From: Streptomyces venezuelae
Lineage (GTDB): Bacteria; Actinomycetota; Actinomycetes; Streptomycetales; Streptomycetaceae
Direction: 5' to 3'
DNA: 64,000 nt
NCBI RefSeq assembly: GCF_008642275.1
Contig: NZ_CP029189.1
Coordinates: 7,682,268 to 7,746,267 of the forward strand
Position numbers and translations under genes: made by a program. The notes under the pieces were generated by a model. It saw nothing but the letters and a program-made list of their open reading frames with translations, was not told where the DNA came from and did not search any database. The number at the start of each line of letters is the position of its first letter. The first letter of the stretch is position 1. Shown one piece after another: positions 15,463 to 24,078 of this stretch.

Positions 15463-16881
15463 ATGGCGGTGCTGCACGTGCGCAGGAACGTGTGGACTCT
15501 CCCGGACGGTGATCAGACGCTCGCACACTACGCCGCGGCCGTCGCCGAGATGAAGGGCCGGGACCCGGAGGACCCCACGAGCTGGTTCTACCAGTCCGCC
15601 ATGCACAAGACGACCGTGACGCCACCGAAGCCGCTGTGGAACGGCTGCCAGCACGGGTCCTGGTTCTTCCTCCCGTGGCACCGCATGTACCTCTACTTCT
15701 TCGAGCGGATCGTCCGGGCGACGGTCGTGGACCTGGGCGGCCCGGCCGACTGGGCCCTGCCGTACTGGGGCTACGACGCCGGCGGAACGCAAGCCCGCAT
15801 TCCGCCCGCCTTTCGCGAAGCGCAGGGAGGCGCCAACCCGCTCTTCGCCCAGCGGGGCAACAAGGTGAATCTGGGTCAGGCCCTGCCCTTCCAGATCACC
15901 TCTCCGGCATCGGCGCTGGCACGTCCGCAGTTCGTCGGGGAGGCGGAGTTCGGCGGTGGCATCACGCCGGACGGCGACTTCATCTGGAACAGACACGGAC
16001 AGATCGAGCTCACACCGCACGGCGCCGTGCACAACCACCTCGGCGGCCTCATGAAGAACCCCCGCACGGCCGCGCAGGATCCCGTGTTCTGGCTCCACCA
16101 CGCCAACATCGACCGCCTCTGGTTCGAATGGTCGAGCCGCCCCGGGCACAGCAACCCGACCGCGGACCCGCGCTGGGCGGACCAGGAGTACCTGTTCTTC
16201 GACGCCGACGGGACCGAGCAACCCCTGACCGGGGCCGGCATCGAGGACATCGCCGGCCGGCTCGGGTACACGTACGAGTCGAACGTGGCGATCACCGGCG
16301 CCACGCCGACCCCACCCCTGCCCCCGCCCCCGCCCCCGGTACCCGAGATGTCGATGGACAACCCGAACCCCTCCGGTCCGGCCCGGCCCGGGCGCAGGGA
16401 ACTGATCGGCGCGTCACGGCATCCCGTACGCCTCGTCGGCCGCGCCGCGAGCGTCGGAGTACCCATCGACGAACGGACGATGCGGTCGCTCGGCACCGGC
16501 CTCGGCACCATGGCAGCCCAGGCCCGGGGCAGGGTGTACCTCAGCGTCGAGGACATCGAGGGCGACGAGAGCCCCGACACCGTGTACGGCATCTACGTCA
16601 ACCTCCCCGAGGGCGCCTCGGACGAACTGGCGGAGAGTCACCGAGTCGGCAACCTGCCGTTCTTCGGCATCGAACTGGCACAGGATCCACGCGGCGACGA
16701 ACACCCGCACGGTCTGCGGGTGACCGTGGAGATCACCCCACTGGTGCGCAGGCTGGAGGCGGAGAACGCCTGGGACGACCGTGAGGTGCGCGTGACCTTC
16801 CTTCCGCTCGGCTTCACCGAGCCGGAGGGAGAGGACGACCCGCCCGTGCAGATCGGACGCGTCAGCCTCGGCTACACCTGA
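15463..16881 (+). CDS. Tyrosinase/polyphenol oxidase-like protein
   Basis: A 472-residue type-3 copper protein. CuA site: H48, H64 and H73 (CQHGSWFFLPWHRMYLYFFERI). CuB site: histidines at about 186-192 (HGAVHNHLGG) and H212-H213 (DPVFWLHHANIDRLW). A proline-rich linker at about 285-295 leads to a C-terminal domain of about 150 residues resembling the C-terminal region of plant polyphenol oxidases. This is longer than the classic MelC2 (about 270), and no melC1 chaperone is adjacent. No signal peptide. ATG with GGAAGG upstream. The next gene starts inside its stop codon (TGATG), so they are coupled. Confidence 0.92.
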   Translation: MAVLHVRRNVWTLPDGDQTLAHYAAAVAEMKGRDPEDPTSWFYQSAMHKTTVTPPKPLWNGCQHGSWFFLPWHRMYLYFFERIVRATVVDLGGPADWALPYWGYDAGGTQARIPPAFREAQGGANPLFAQRGNKVNLGQALPFQITSPASALARPQFVGEAEFGGGITPDGDFIWNRHGQIELTPHGAVHNHLGGLMKNPRTAAQDPVFWLHHANIDRLWFEWSSRPGHSNPTADPRWADQEYLFFDADGTEQPLTGAGIEDIAGRLGYTYESNVAITGATPTPPLPPPPPPVPEMSMDNPNPSGPARPGRRELIGASRHPVRLVGRAASVGVPIDERTMRSLGTGLGTMAAQARGRVYLSVEDIEGDESPDTVYGIYVNLPEGASDELAESHRVGNLPFFGIELAQDPRGDEHPHGLRVTVEITPLVRRLEAENAWDDREVRVTFLPLGFTEPEGEDDPPVQIGRVSLGYT

Positions 16882-17696
16882 TGACGCAGGCGGGCACGGA
16901 ACGGGCGGGCTCTGCGCGGACGATGCGTGTGCGGCGGTTGCTGCGCGTCCGGGTCTCCCTCGGCTTCGAGCTGGTGGCCGTGGCCTCCTGGATCGTGCTG
17001 ATCGCCCTCGTCATGGCCGGGGGACCGCACGGTCACGGCGGCGCCGCCCACACCCACGGAACGGGCGGCGCCGCCGGACCAGGAGGCCCGGCCCCGGCCG
17101 GCCCCGCGGCGTCCGGCTCACTGGACCTGGCGATGTGGACCTTGATGAGCGTCGCGATGATGCTGCCCGCGGCGGTCCCCGTGCTGGAGCACGTGGGCAC
17201 GAACAGTCTGCGCCGGCGACGGCAGCGCGCGATGGCGACCTTCGCCGCCGTCTTCCTGGCCGTCTGGATCGGATACGGCGCACTGCTGCTGTGGATCGCA
17301 CCGCTGTGGGCGCGGTTGCCCGGCGAGGCCGTACTCGCCTCGACGCTGGCGCTCGCGGCCGGGTGGCAGCTGACCGTCCACAAACGGCGAGCGCTGCGGG
17401 ACTGCCACCGCTCTTCGCCGCTGCCACCGAGCGGCTGGCCCGCGGTGGCGGGAGCCGGCCGCTTCGGGCTGCGCCACGGCGGAGCCTGTTTGCGTTCGTG
17501 CTGGGCGCTGATGCTCGTGATGGCCGTGGCGAACGGGTCCGGTGGGGGGAGCGGGATGCTCGGCTGGATGGTGCTGCTCACCGGGATCGTCACCACCGAG
17601 AAGCTCGCCCGTAAGCCGCGCCGCCCCACGCACCTCGCGGCCGCGGTACTGGCCGCGGCCGCGGTGGCCGTCGCCCTCGCCCACGGGCTCGCCTGA
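16881..17696 (+). CDS. DUF2182 metal-binding membrane protein
   Basis: A 271-residue membrane protein. After the first helix comes a histidine/glycine-rich loop (HGHGGAAHTHGTGG), then the DUF2182 core LDLAMWTLMSVAMMLPAAVPVLEH, further helices, and the motif GLRHGGACLRSCWALM. DUF2182 proteins are predicted metal-binding. Its ATG overlaps the stop of the tyrosinase gene, so co-translation is expected. I infer, not prove, that it helps deliver or handle copper for that enzyme. Confidence 0.85.
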   Translation: MTQAGTERAGSARTMRVRRLLRVRVSLGFELVAVASWIVLIALVMAGGPHGHGGAAHTHGTGGAAGPGGPAPAGPAASGSLDLAMWTLMSVAMMLPAAVPVLEHVGTNSLRRRRQRAMATFAAVFLAVWIGYGALLLWIAPLWARLPGEAVLASTLALAAGWQLTVHKRRALRDCHRSSPLPPSGWPAVAGAGRFGLRHGGACLRSCWALMLVMAVANGSGGGSGMLGWMVLLTGIVTTEKLARKPRRPTHLAAAVLAAAAVAVALAHGLA

Positions 17697-17773
17697 AGCG
17701 CGCCCGCCGTACGACGGCGTGGCCATCCGGCCGGGCCCACGACCCGGACGACGGAGCGCACCGCGCCGGCGCC

Positions 17774-17986
17774 CTACGGCAGCGCATGGACCAGCAGCGC
17801 GATGAGCGCGGCGAGCACCGTGAGCGTGCCACCGAAGGCCACTCCGGCACGGAGCAGGGAAGCCGGCAGGGAGGAGCCGTCCCAGCGGGCGAGCAGGGCG
17901 GCGGTGACGGCCGTCAGCAGAGCGAGCAGAAGAGCGACGAGCAGGAGAAGGATCAGGAACACCAGGTGCGTGGACGAACCGGTCAT
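17774..17986 (-). CDS. Small two-helix membrane protein
   Basis: A 70-residue protein (ATG at 17986) made almost wholly of two hydrophobic helices (about 8-33 and 46-68) joined by a short loop with RWDGSSLP. No family recognised. It converges with the DUF2182 gene and is divergent from the NACHT gene about 140 bases away. Confidence 0.6.
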   Translation of the reverse strand: MTGSSTHLVFLILLLLVALLLALLTAVTAALLARWDGSSLPASLLRAGVAFGGTLTVLAALIALLVHALP

Positions 17987-18123
17987 GGGGCGTGCCCTTC
18001 CGAGAAGGTGGGTGACGGAAGGAAAGATGGCCGAAGTGCCGTTCAGCGCGGTTCGGGTGAACCAAGATGAACGCATCCGTACGAGAGGGACGGGACGGCG
18101 CCGTCCGTGAAGGGGGTCGCCAG

Positions 18124-20868
18124 GTGGAGGAGGACCAAGGTCCGCCGGACCCCCTGGCCGAGCTGAAAGCACGGCTGGAGCACCTGCGGGTGAAGAGCAG
18201 GCTGACGAGGACGACGCAGCTACCGATACGGGCGGGGCTGGGGCGTACCACGGTCAGCCAGGCGCTGAACGGGCGGACCGTGCCCACCGCAGAAACCGTG
18301 ATGGCGCTCGCGACAGCCCTCGGGACCGACGCGGAGCCGCTGCTGAAGCTGCAGAAGCAGGCGATGCGGCGCGCTTCACAGGCCGGCGCGGCCGACGGTA
18401 CGAAGGGCAGGCCGCCGGGAGCGGACGCGCCGGACGCAGCCGGCGCACGGTTCGAGAGCCACCACCCGCATGTTGCGGAGCAGCCGCACGGACAACTGGA
18501 CGCATACCTGCGGACGGTTGAGCCGACCCTCGACGCCCAGCCCTACGCCGGCGTCGTCGACGACGGATTACCGGCCCTCAGCGCGGTGTATCTTCGCCGG
18601 CAGATCCGCTGCCTGGACGAGGAGGCGCACCCGGCGGACGCGGACCGCCCGCCGGCGGTGTCCAGTGCCACGATCGTGCCCGCGGACGACATCCTGGTCG
18701 GCACCCGGACCTGTGTGGTCATGGCCGGTCCCGGCGCGGGCAAGTCCAGCCTGCTGCGGACCTGGCTCGCCGAGGGCATCGGGCGCTGCCTGCGCGGAGA
18801 AGGCCCCGCACTGCCCGTTCCGGTACTCGTCCCGGCACAGGCGCTGATCACGAGGGGCAAGGCCCTGCACGGCGGCAGCCTGCCCGACGCCTTGACCCGG
18901 GCGGTGGCCCGCGAGTACGAGCGGGAGCTGCCCGGCCTCTTCGCCACGCCGCCCCGGGACGGTGTGCCCTGGCTCGTCCTGGTCGACGGCCTCGACGAGA
19001 TCCCCCGCGCCGAAACCCGCCAGAGCCTGCTGCGCCACCTCGCCGTGCACGCCCACGGACCCGGTGCGGACCTCTACCGCTTCGTCGTGGCCACCCGTCC
19101 GCTGCCCCGGGGCGAACTGGACCGGCTCGGAGCCCACGTTCCCCGGTTCGACCTGCTGCCCTTCCAGCGCGAGGAGCTGGCGAAGGTCGCCCACAGCTGG
19201 TTCACGGCGCTGCCTGAGATCGTCCCCGATCCGGCCGAACTCACGAAGCGCTTCATCACCGAACTGGCCGCCAGGGAGCAGCTGACCGAGCTGGCCCGCA
19301 CCCCCCTGATCGCCGGGCTGCTGTGCCAGCTCTACGCCCACCGCCGGGAAATGCCCCGCGCCCGGGGCGGGATCTACGACGAGTACGCGGCCCTGCTGAT
19401 CCTGCAGCAGCAGCGACGAGCACAGGACGCGTCCGGCGTCCCGGACGTCGGGGAAGTCGCCCTCGACATCGCCGGACACCTCGCGGCCCGCCGCCTGGCC
19501 CCCCGGGACGAACAGGACGCGGACGCGCCGCTGACCGACCTGCTGCGCTCCTGGCCCGGTGCATGGCCGGAAGGCATGACGCCCAAGGAGACCGTGCTCC
19601 GCAGCGGCATGCTCACCCAGCGCGCCGGGGAGCTGGAGTTCCTCCACCAGACGTTCCTCGAATACTGCGCCGCCCGCCACGCCACCCGGACGCCGCAGAT
19701 GCGCGCCGAGTCGACCACCCGCCTCTTCGAGGACCGGTGGGCCCGGCACCGGCCATGGAAGCCGGTGCCGGCGGTCACCGTGTTCGGCTGGGGTCAACGC
19801 TTCTGGACTCCGCCGGGCGAGAAGGAAGCGTCGTATACCGGCTTCCTGCTGGACAGGCTGCTCACCGAACCGGGTTCCGCCTCCCAGGTGGAGAAGAAGC
19901 TGCTGCGGCTCACCGGCAGGCGCGACCTGCTCGGCTGCCGCTTCCTGGCCGAACAGAGCCGTCTTGGAACCGGACTGCCCGAGTCCGTCACCCGGGCCGC
20001 CGCGCGGTCACTCACCCTTCTCGCCCGGATCACGGACGACGACAGGCGCCGTGCGGAGCTCAGGGCGAACCCGGACCGCATGCACCCGGAAACGGACCCC
20101 GGGCTGGCGGAGGTCTACCTCTCCAAGGCTCTGAGGAACCAGCGGGTGATCGCGGCCGAGGCCCTCGGATGGCTCGACGGCGAGTACGCGGCGGACATCC
20201 TGGCCGAACTTGCCGAGGTTCCCTGCCTGGCCACCGGCATCTGGAGAGTGCAGGCCGCGGTCAGGCTGGCGGGCGCGGACGACCCCCGCGGTCTGCCGCT
20301 GCTGCACCGACTGGCCACCGACGTCCGGGTTCATGACGAAGCGCGGGTGGATGCCGCCGGCTTCATGGTGGAGCACGGAGACGAGCACGGTGTGGAGTTG
20401 CTGCACGACCTCGCCCGCGACGGGAAGCTCCGGCCGCAGGACCGCGCTCTGGCCGTCTCCGTGCTGGCCGGGATCGGCCACGAACGAAGCGCGGACACCC
20501 TCGGCAGCCTGGCGCAGAACGCGGACACACCACCCGACGTCCGCATCCGCTCGGCCATGCTGCTGGCCGTCATCGGCGACGGACGCGGCCCCGACCTGCT
20601 CGCGCGCCTCGCCGCGGACGCCGGCCTGCCCATCAGGACACGCCTGGGCTCGGCCGGGAGCCTGGCCCACTTCGAACCGGCACGCGGCGTGGACACGCTG
20701 GTCTCTCTCGCGCACGACCGAACGCTCCGGAGCGCCTGGCGTCTGGCCGCCGTCCAGGAACTCGCGGGCCACGACCCCGAACGCGCCGCCGCTGTCGTCG
20801 CAGATCTGGGCGATGACCCCACGGTCAGCCGCCGCCACCGACGAAGGGCCGCGCGGCTCCTGCCCTGA
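18124..20868 (+). CDS. XRE-HTH/NACHT NTPase with C-terminal HEAT-like repeats (STAND protein)
   Basis: A 914-residue signalling NTPase. Residues about 8-75 form an XRE-type helix-turn-helix (TTVSQALNGRTVPTAETVMALA). The NACHT domain has Walker A GPGAGKSS at 202-209 and Walker B LVLVDGLDEIPR at about 284-295, and later FLHQTFLEYCAARH, the usual winged-helix end. From about residue 640 to the end there are HEAT-like helical repeats (for example AAEALGWLDGEYAADILAEL). STAND proteins oligomerise on sensing a ligand through the repeats; many bacterial NACHT proteins act against phage. No separate effector gene is adjacent. The GTG at 18124 has a good Shine-Dalgarno; an ATG at 18067 would add 19 residues. 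Confidence 0.9.
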   Translation: MEEDQGPPDPLAELKARLEHLRVKSRLTRTTQLPIRAGLGRTTVSQALNGRTVPTAETVMALATALGTDAEPLLKLQKQAMRRASQAGAADGTKGRPPGADAPDAAGARFESHHPHVAEQPHGQLDAYLRTVEPTLDAQPYAGVVDDGLPALSAVYLRRQIRCLDEEAHPADADRPPAVSSATIVPADDILVGTRTCVVMAGPGAGKSSLLRTWLAEGIGRCLRGEGPALPVPVLVPAQALITRGKALHGGSLPDALTRAVAREYERELPGLFATPPRDGVPWLVLVDGLDEIPRAETRQSLLRHLAVHAHGPGADLYRFVVATRPLPRGELDRLGAHVPRFDLLPFQREELAKVAHSWFTALPEIVPDPAELTKRFITELAAREQLTELARTPLIAGLLCQLYAHRREMPRARGGIYDEYAALLILQQQRRAQDASGVPDVGEVALDIAGHLAARRLAPRDEQDADAPLTDLLRSWPGAWPEGMTPKETVLRSGMLTQRAGELEFLHQTFLEYCAARHATRTPQMRAESTTRLFEDRWARHRPWKPVPAVTVFGWGQRFWTPPGEKEASYTGFLLDRLLTEPGSASQVEKKLLRLTGRRDLLGCRFLAEQSRLGTGLPESVTRAAARSLTLLARITDDDRRRAELRANPDRMHPETDPGLAEVYLSKALRNQRVIAAEALGWLDGEYAADILAELAEVPCLATGIWRVQAAVRLAGADDPRGLPLLHRLATDVRVHDEARVDAAGFMVEHGDEHGVELLHDLARDGKLRPQDRALAVSVLAGIGHERSADTLGSLAQNADTPPDVRIRSAMLLAVIGDGRGPDLLARLAADAGLPIRTRLGSAGSLAHFEPARGVDTLVSLAHDRTLRSAWRLAAVQELAGHDPERAAAVVADLGDDPTVSRRHRRRAARLLP

Positions 20869-20880
20869 GCCACCCCCGTT

Positions 20881-20904
20881 GGTTCCCGGGTTCCCGGGTT
20901 CCCG
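20881..20904. repeat. Triple 8-bp tandem repeat
   Basis: GGTTCCCG is repeated three times without interruption just after the NACHT gene stop. It is short and may be incidental to the terminator region. Confidence 0.6.
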
Positions 20905-20913
20905 ACAGACGTG

Positions 20914-20947
20914 CGGCGCCCGCCTCCGGGTGCGGAGGTGGGCGCCG
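20914..20947. terminator. Bidirectional hairpin terminator
   Basis: Two 15-base arms (20914-20928 and 20933-20947) pair with one G-T mismatch around a 4-base loop, between the convergent NACHT gene and chaplin gene. Confidence 0.75.
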
Positions 20948-21052
20948 TGGTGTGAGCGGGCGGCGTCCGGTGGCGAGACGAGTCGAGTCCGGTCGCCGGG
21001 CTCACGGGTGGCGCAGGCCGTGCCCCTCGGGGACCGGCCGGTGTGCGGTGGT

Positions 21053-21292
21053 TCAGGCGTTGACGCAGGTGTTGCCGAAGGCCGGGTTGAGCAGACCGAC
21101 GACGTTGACGCTGTTGCCGCAGACGTTGACCGGGATGTGGACGGGCACCTGGGCCACGTTGCCGGACAGGACGCCGGGGGAGCCCACAGCGGCACCGTGC
21201 GCGCCGGCGTCGGCCGAGGCGAGGCCGGCGCCGCCGATGACGACGGTGGCTGCGGTGGCGGCGATGGCGAAGCTCTTCTTCACTGCGGACAT
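21053..21292 (-). CDS. Short chaplin (surface amyloid hydrophobin-like protein)
   Basis: A 79-residue secreted protein. A signal peptide of about 28 residues (MSAVKKSFAIAATAATVVIG...ASA) precedes one chaplin domain, with the hallmark VPVNVCGNSVNVVGLLNPAF and two cysteines that form the disulfide. Short chaplins self-assemble into amyloid fibrils on aerial hyphae and spores and lower surface tension. ATG at 21292 with GAGGAG upstream. The presence of a chaplin is strong evidence for a Streptomyces-type developmental actinomycete. Confidence 0.96.
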   Translation of the reverse strand: MSAVKKSFAIAATAATVVIGGAGLASADAGAHGAAVGSPGVLSGNVAQVPVHIPVNVCGNSVNVVGLLNPAFGNTCVNA

Positions 21293-21412
21293 GATGCGCT
21301 CCTCGAACATGCGGTGGGGGTGGGTACTGCCGTGACAGAACGCCGGCACCGTCCCCGGGCGCAGGTGCAGGTCCAGCGCCCGGGGACATCGCCGACTCCC
21401 CTGCAACGCACA

Positions 21413-21660
21413 TGCCCGCCACCAGGACACGGCCCTTCCCCCAGTCGGGTGGACCGCACAGACGGAGCCGACGACCGGCGCAGCCGCTCGGCACCTGTCC
21501 GATCGGCAATGGCGGGCGATCCTGGATGCCTGGCGCCCGCCGCACCGGCCCGGTGACCGGGCCGGTCCTGCCTTGTGGGACCTGCTGTGGCTGGCGGCGG
21601 CCGAGCCGGCGCTGCGCACGCTCTGTCCGTGGAGGAGCGTCAGGTGGCGAGCGTGGCCAC
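21413..21660 (+). pseudogene. Possible gene remnant, C-terminal fragment
   Basis: The plus-strand frame here reads coherent protein without a start: HLSDRQWRAILDAWRPPHRP followed by ALWDLLWLAAAEPALRTLCPW. The ending has the look of the P-x-LR-x-L-x-P-W motif seen near the C-terminus of DUF6193-like proteins, but that match is from memory and weak. It runs into the 3' end of the darcynin gene on the other strand. Treat as a possible relic filling the chaplin-darcynin gap. Confidence 0.28.
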
Positions 21661-22041
21661 GGGCTCCAGGCCGTAGGTGCGCGCGTAGCCGTTCTCCGTG
21701 CCCACGAGCAGGTCCACGACTTCGAAGTAGCGGTCCCAGAAGGGGGTTTCACGCAGCGCGTCGATCAGCAGCCGGTAGGCGTCGTGGTCGTCCGCCTCCC
21801 AGACCCAGATGTCCGTGACCCGCGCCGAGTAGAACTCCGTGTCGTAGAAACGGGAGCGGACGCCGCGGGTGCGGGCCTCGATCACCGGGACGACGTGGGC
21901 GGTGAAGACCCGGACGCGTTCGGCCACGGTCATCGCCAGCCACTCGGGGGTGGTCTTGACCAGCATGAACGCGGTGACAGGCGGCTCGGTTCGGTCAGTT
22001 CGGTCAGTTCGGTCAGTCAGGTCGGACCGGTCAGCGGGCAT
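21640..22041 (-). CDS. Darcynin family protein
   Basis: A 133-residue cytosolic protein. The core starts at [20 protein letters not shown] and continues with [42 protein letters not shown], typical of the darcynin family, whose function is not established. The ATG at 22041 has GGAGG six bases upstream and overlaps the end of the NmrA-like gene by 11 bases, so the two form an operon. The first 20 residues are an unusual TDR repeat encoded by a 9-bp tandem repeat. Confidence 0.85.
   Translation of the reverse strand: MPADRSDLTDRTDRTDRTEPPVTAFMLVKTTPEWLAMTVAERVRVFTAHVVPVIEARTRGVRSRFYDTEFYSARVTDIWVWEADDHDAYRLLIDALRETPFWDRYFEVVDLLVGTENGYARTYGLEPVATLAT
21992..22018. repeat. 9-bp tandem repeat inside darcynin gene
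   Basis: CGGTCAGTT, CGGTCAGTT, CGGTCAGTC follow each other directly. In the minus-strand gene they encode Thr-Asp-Arg units, so copy number changes would keep the frame. Confidence 0.85.
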
Positions 22042-22948
22042 CGACGGCCTCCGTCGCGCCGAGGACGGCCGGGCGCAGGGTCTGCGCGCACCACTGCGCG
22101 AACCCGGTCGCCTCCCTCGCCCGGGGCGAGCGTCCGGCACCCGAGTCCAGGCCCTCGTCCTTGGCGCGCTTCATGTCGACCATGCCCTCGACGAACGCCT
22201 CGTGCAGGCCGTGACCGAGCAGGGTGGACCGCAACTCGTCGAGCGGCTGGTACCGGTAGCGGACCGGGCGACCCAGCTCCTCGGTCATCATGCGGGCCAG
22301 GTCGTCGGGTGACAGATCCTGCGGGCCGAGGACCGGGACACTGTCGACGCCGGTCCAGGAACGGTCCAGCAGCAACCCGGCCGCGGCCGCGGCGATGTCG
22401 GAAACGGCGACCATCGGGGCCGGACGGTCCGCGGCGACGTTGTCGGCGAAGACGCCGTCCTCGCGGATCGAGCCGGCCTCCTCCAGCAGGTTCTCGAAGA
22501 AGGACGCGCAGGCCAGGGCACGGTAGGCGACGCCGGAACAGGCGATCAGGTCGTCCATGGCCAGGGAAGCGGTGACCAGTCCGGCCCGGGCGGCCTGCGC
22601 GGTGCCGCGGCCGAGTGCCGAAACGCCGACGACACGGCCGACCCCGAGCGCGGCGAACGCCCGCGCCGCGGGCCGGGTGAAACCGCTGTACGCCTCGTCG
22701 GGGGTGACCGAGGCGTCCGGCGGCACCAGCCAGAAGACGGCGTCGGCCCCGGTGAAGGCGCGCTCGACGGTCCCGGCGTCGCCGTGCGAGCCGGTGACCA
22801 CCTCGACCCGTCCGCGCACGGCCTCGGGGAGCCGGTCAGGATCCCGGACCACGACACGCAACTGCTCTCCGTGTGCGGGTGCGGCCTCGACCAGCAGCGA
22901 CAGGAGCCGCCGGCCGATGTTCCCGGTGGGGGCGGTGATGACGATCAT
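22031..22948 (-). CDS. NmrA-like NAD(P)-binding protein
   Basis: A 305-residue atypical short-chain dehydrogenase. The N-terminal Rossmann motif is [15 protein letters not shown]; the usual catalytic Tyr-x3-Lys is absent, as in NmrA/HSCARG proteins that act as redox sensors or NAD(P)H:quinone reductases. ATG at 22948 behind GAGG. It is the first gene of the pair with darcynin and is divergent from a LysR regulator 106 bases away, which likely controls it. Confidence 0.9.
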   Translation of the reverse strand: MIVITAPTGNIGRRLLSLLVEAAPAHGEQLRVVVRDPDRLPEAVRGRVEVVTGSHGDAGTVERAFTGADAVFWLVPPDASVTPDEAYSGFTRPAARAFAALGVGRVVGVSALGRGTAQAARAGLVTASLAMDDLIACSGVAYRALACASFFENLLEEAGSIREDGVFADNVAADRPAPMVAVSDIAAAAAGLLLDRSWTGVDSVPVLGPQDLSPDDLARMMTEELGRPVRYRYQPLDELRSTLLGHGLHEAFVEGMVDMKRAKDEGLDSGAGRSPRAREATGFAQWCAQTLRPAVLGATEAVDAR

Positions 22949-23054
22949 GAAAACCTCGTGGTCTTTGTCGGATCGGTACGTCCCCTTCATCGTGCGGACG
23001 CCACCATCGTTGCCACAATGGGAACTTCAGCAATCAATCATTGCCAGGAACGGA

Positions 23055-24005
23055 ATGACACTGGTGAGCAGCCCAGCCCCGAACCTCGACGCCAACCTCG
23101 CCGTCGCCCTCGACGCCCTGCTGACCGAGCAGAGCGTCACCCGCGCCGCCGCGCGGCTGCGCACCTCCCCGGCGGCCATGAGCCGCACCCTGGCCCGGCT
23201 GCGCCGGGTGCTCCAGGACCCGCTGCTCGTGCGGGCAGGACAGGCGATGGTGCCCACACCACGCGCCGAGGCACTGCGGGACGAGGCCGCCGCCGTCGTA
23301 CGCCGGCTGGAAGGACTGCTCACCCCGAGCAGCGGGACGGATCCCTCCGCACTGCGGCGCACCTTCACCGTCCAGGCCTCGGACCTGGTCGGCGCGGCGC
23401 TGGCACCGGGACTGCTCGACCTGGCCCGGCGCCGGGCGCCGGGCGTCTCGCTGCGGGTGCTGGCCGAGGAGTGGGAAGCGGGCCCGGCACTGCGCGAGGG
23501 CCGGATCGACCTGGAGATCGGGGCCATCGACCACGTCGACCCGGAGACCCGCGTCGAAGAGCTGGTCACGCTGCGGATGGCGGCCGGCGTCAGGGCCGGG
23601 CATCCACTCGCGGAAGGAATCCTGACCCCCGCCCGACTGGCCGCAGCCGAGCACGTGGCGGTCAGCCGCCGGGGCCGCTTCACGGGCCCGTTGGACACGG
23701 CCCTGGCCGAGCAAGGGCTCAGCCGGCGCGTCAGCGCCGTACTTCCCGGACACCTGGCCGCGATGGCACTGGCCGCGGCCGCCGACGTGGTCTGCCTGGT
23801 GCCCACCGCGCTGCCGGGCCGGCCCCCCTCGGCACTCGGCGACGCGGCGCACGCGATGGGGCTGCGCCTGCTGGACATCCCGCTGCCCCTGCCACCGCTG
23901 ACGATCGGCATGGCCTGGCACCCGCGCCACGCCGCCGACGGGGCCCACCAGTGGCTCCGTGGCGCCGTGCGCCGCGTACTCCGTCCAGGGGCCCGGGAGG
24001 AATGA
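23055..24005 (+). CDS. LysR family transcriptional regulator
   Basis: A 316-residue regulator. The N-terminal winged helix (about 10-70) includes LLTEQSVTRAAARLRTSPAAMSRTLARLRRVLQDPLLVR, and the rest is the periplasmic-binding-like effector domain. LysR proteins commonly regulate the divergent neighbour, here the NmrA-darcynin operon. The ATG at 23055 has AGGAACGG upstream; a GTG at 23064 is an alternative. The effector is unknown. Confidence 0.94.
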   Translation: MTLVSSPAPNLDANLAVALDALLTEQSVTRAAARLRTSPAAMSRTLARLRRVLQDPLLVRAGQAMVPTPRAEALRDEAAAVVRRLEGLLTPSSGTDPSALRRTFTVQASDLVGAALAPGLLDLARRRAPGVSLRVLAEEWEAGPALREGRIDLEIGAIDHVDPETRVEELVTLRMAAGVRAGHPLAEGILTPARLAAAEHVAVSRRGRFTGPLDTALAEQGLSRRVSAVLPGHLAAMALAAAADVVCLVPTALPGRPPSALGDAAHAMGLRLLDIPLPLPPLTIGMAWHPRHAADGAHQWLRGAVRRVLRPGAREE

Positions 24006-24078
24006 CACGAAACGGGCCCGGGCCCGGGGCACCGGGCCACCGCGCTCCGCTGGTTCGGGGTGACGCCCACGGGCGGCG

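Noticed and set aside
21413..21660. Transposase relic
   Set aside because: The fragment DRQWRAILDAW at first resembled an IS5-type start, but there are no inverted repeats or DDE motifs. It is kept only as an unassigned gene remnant.
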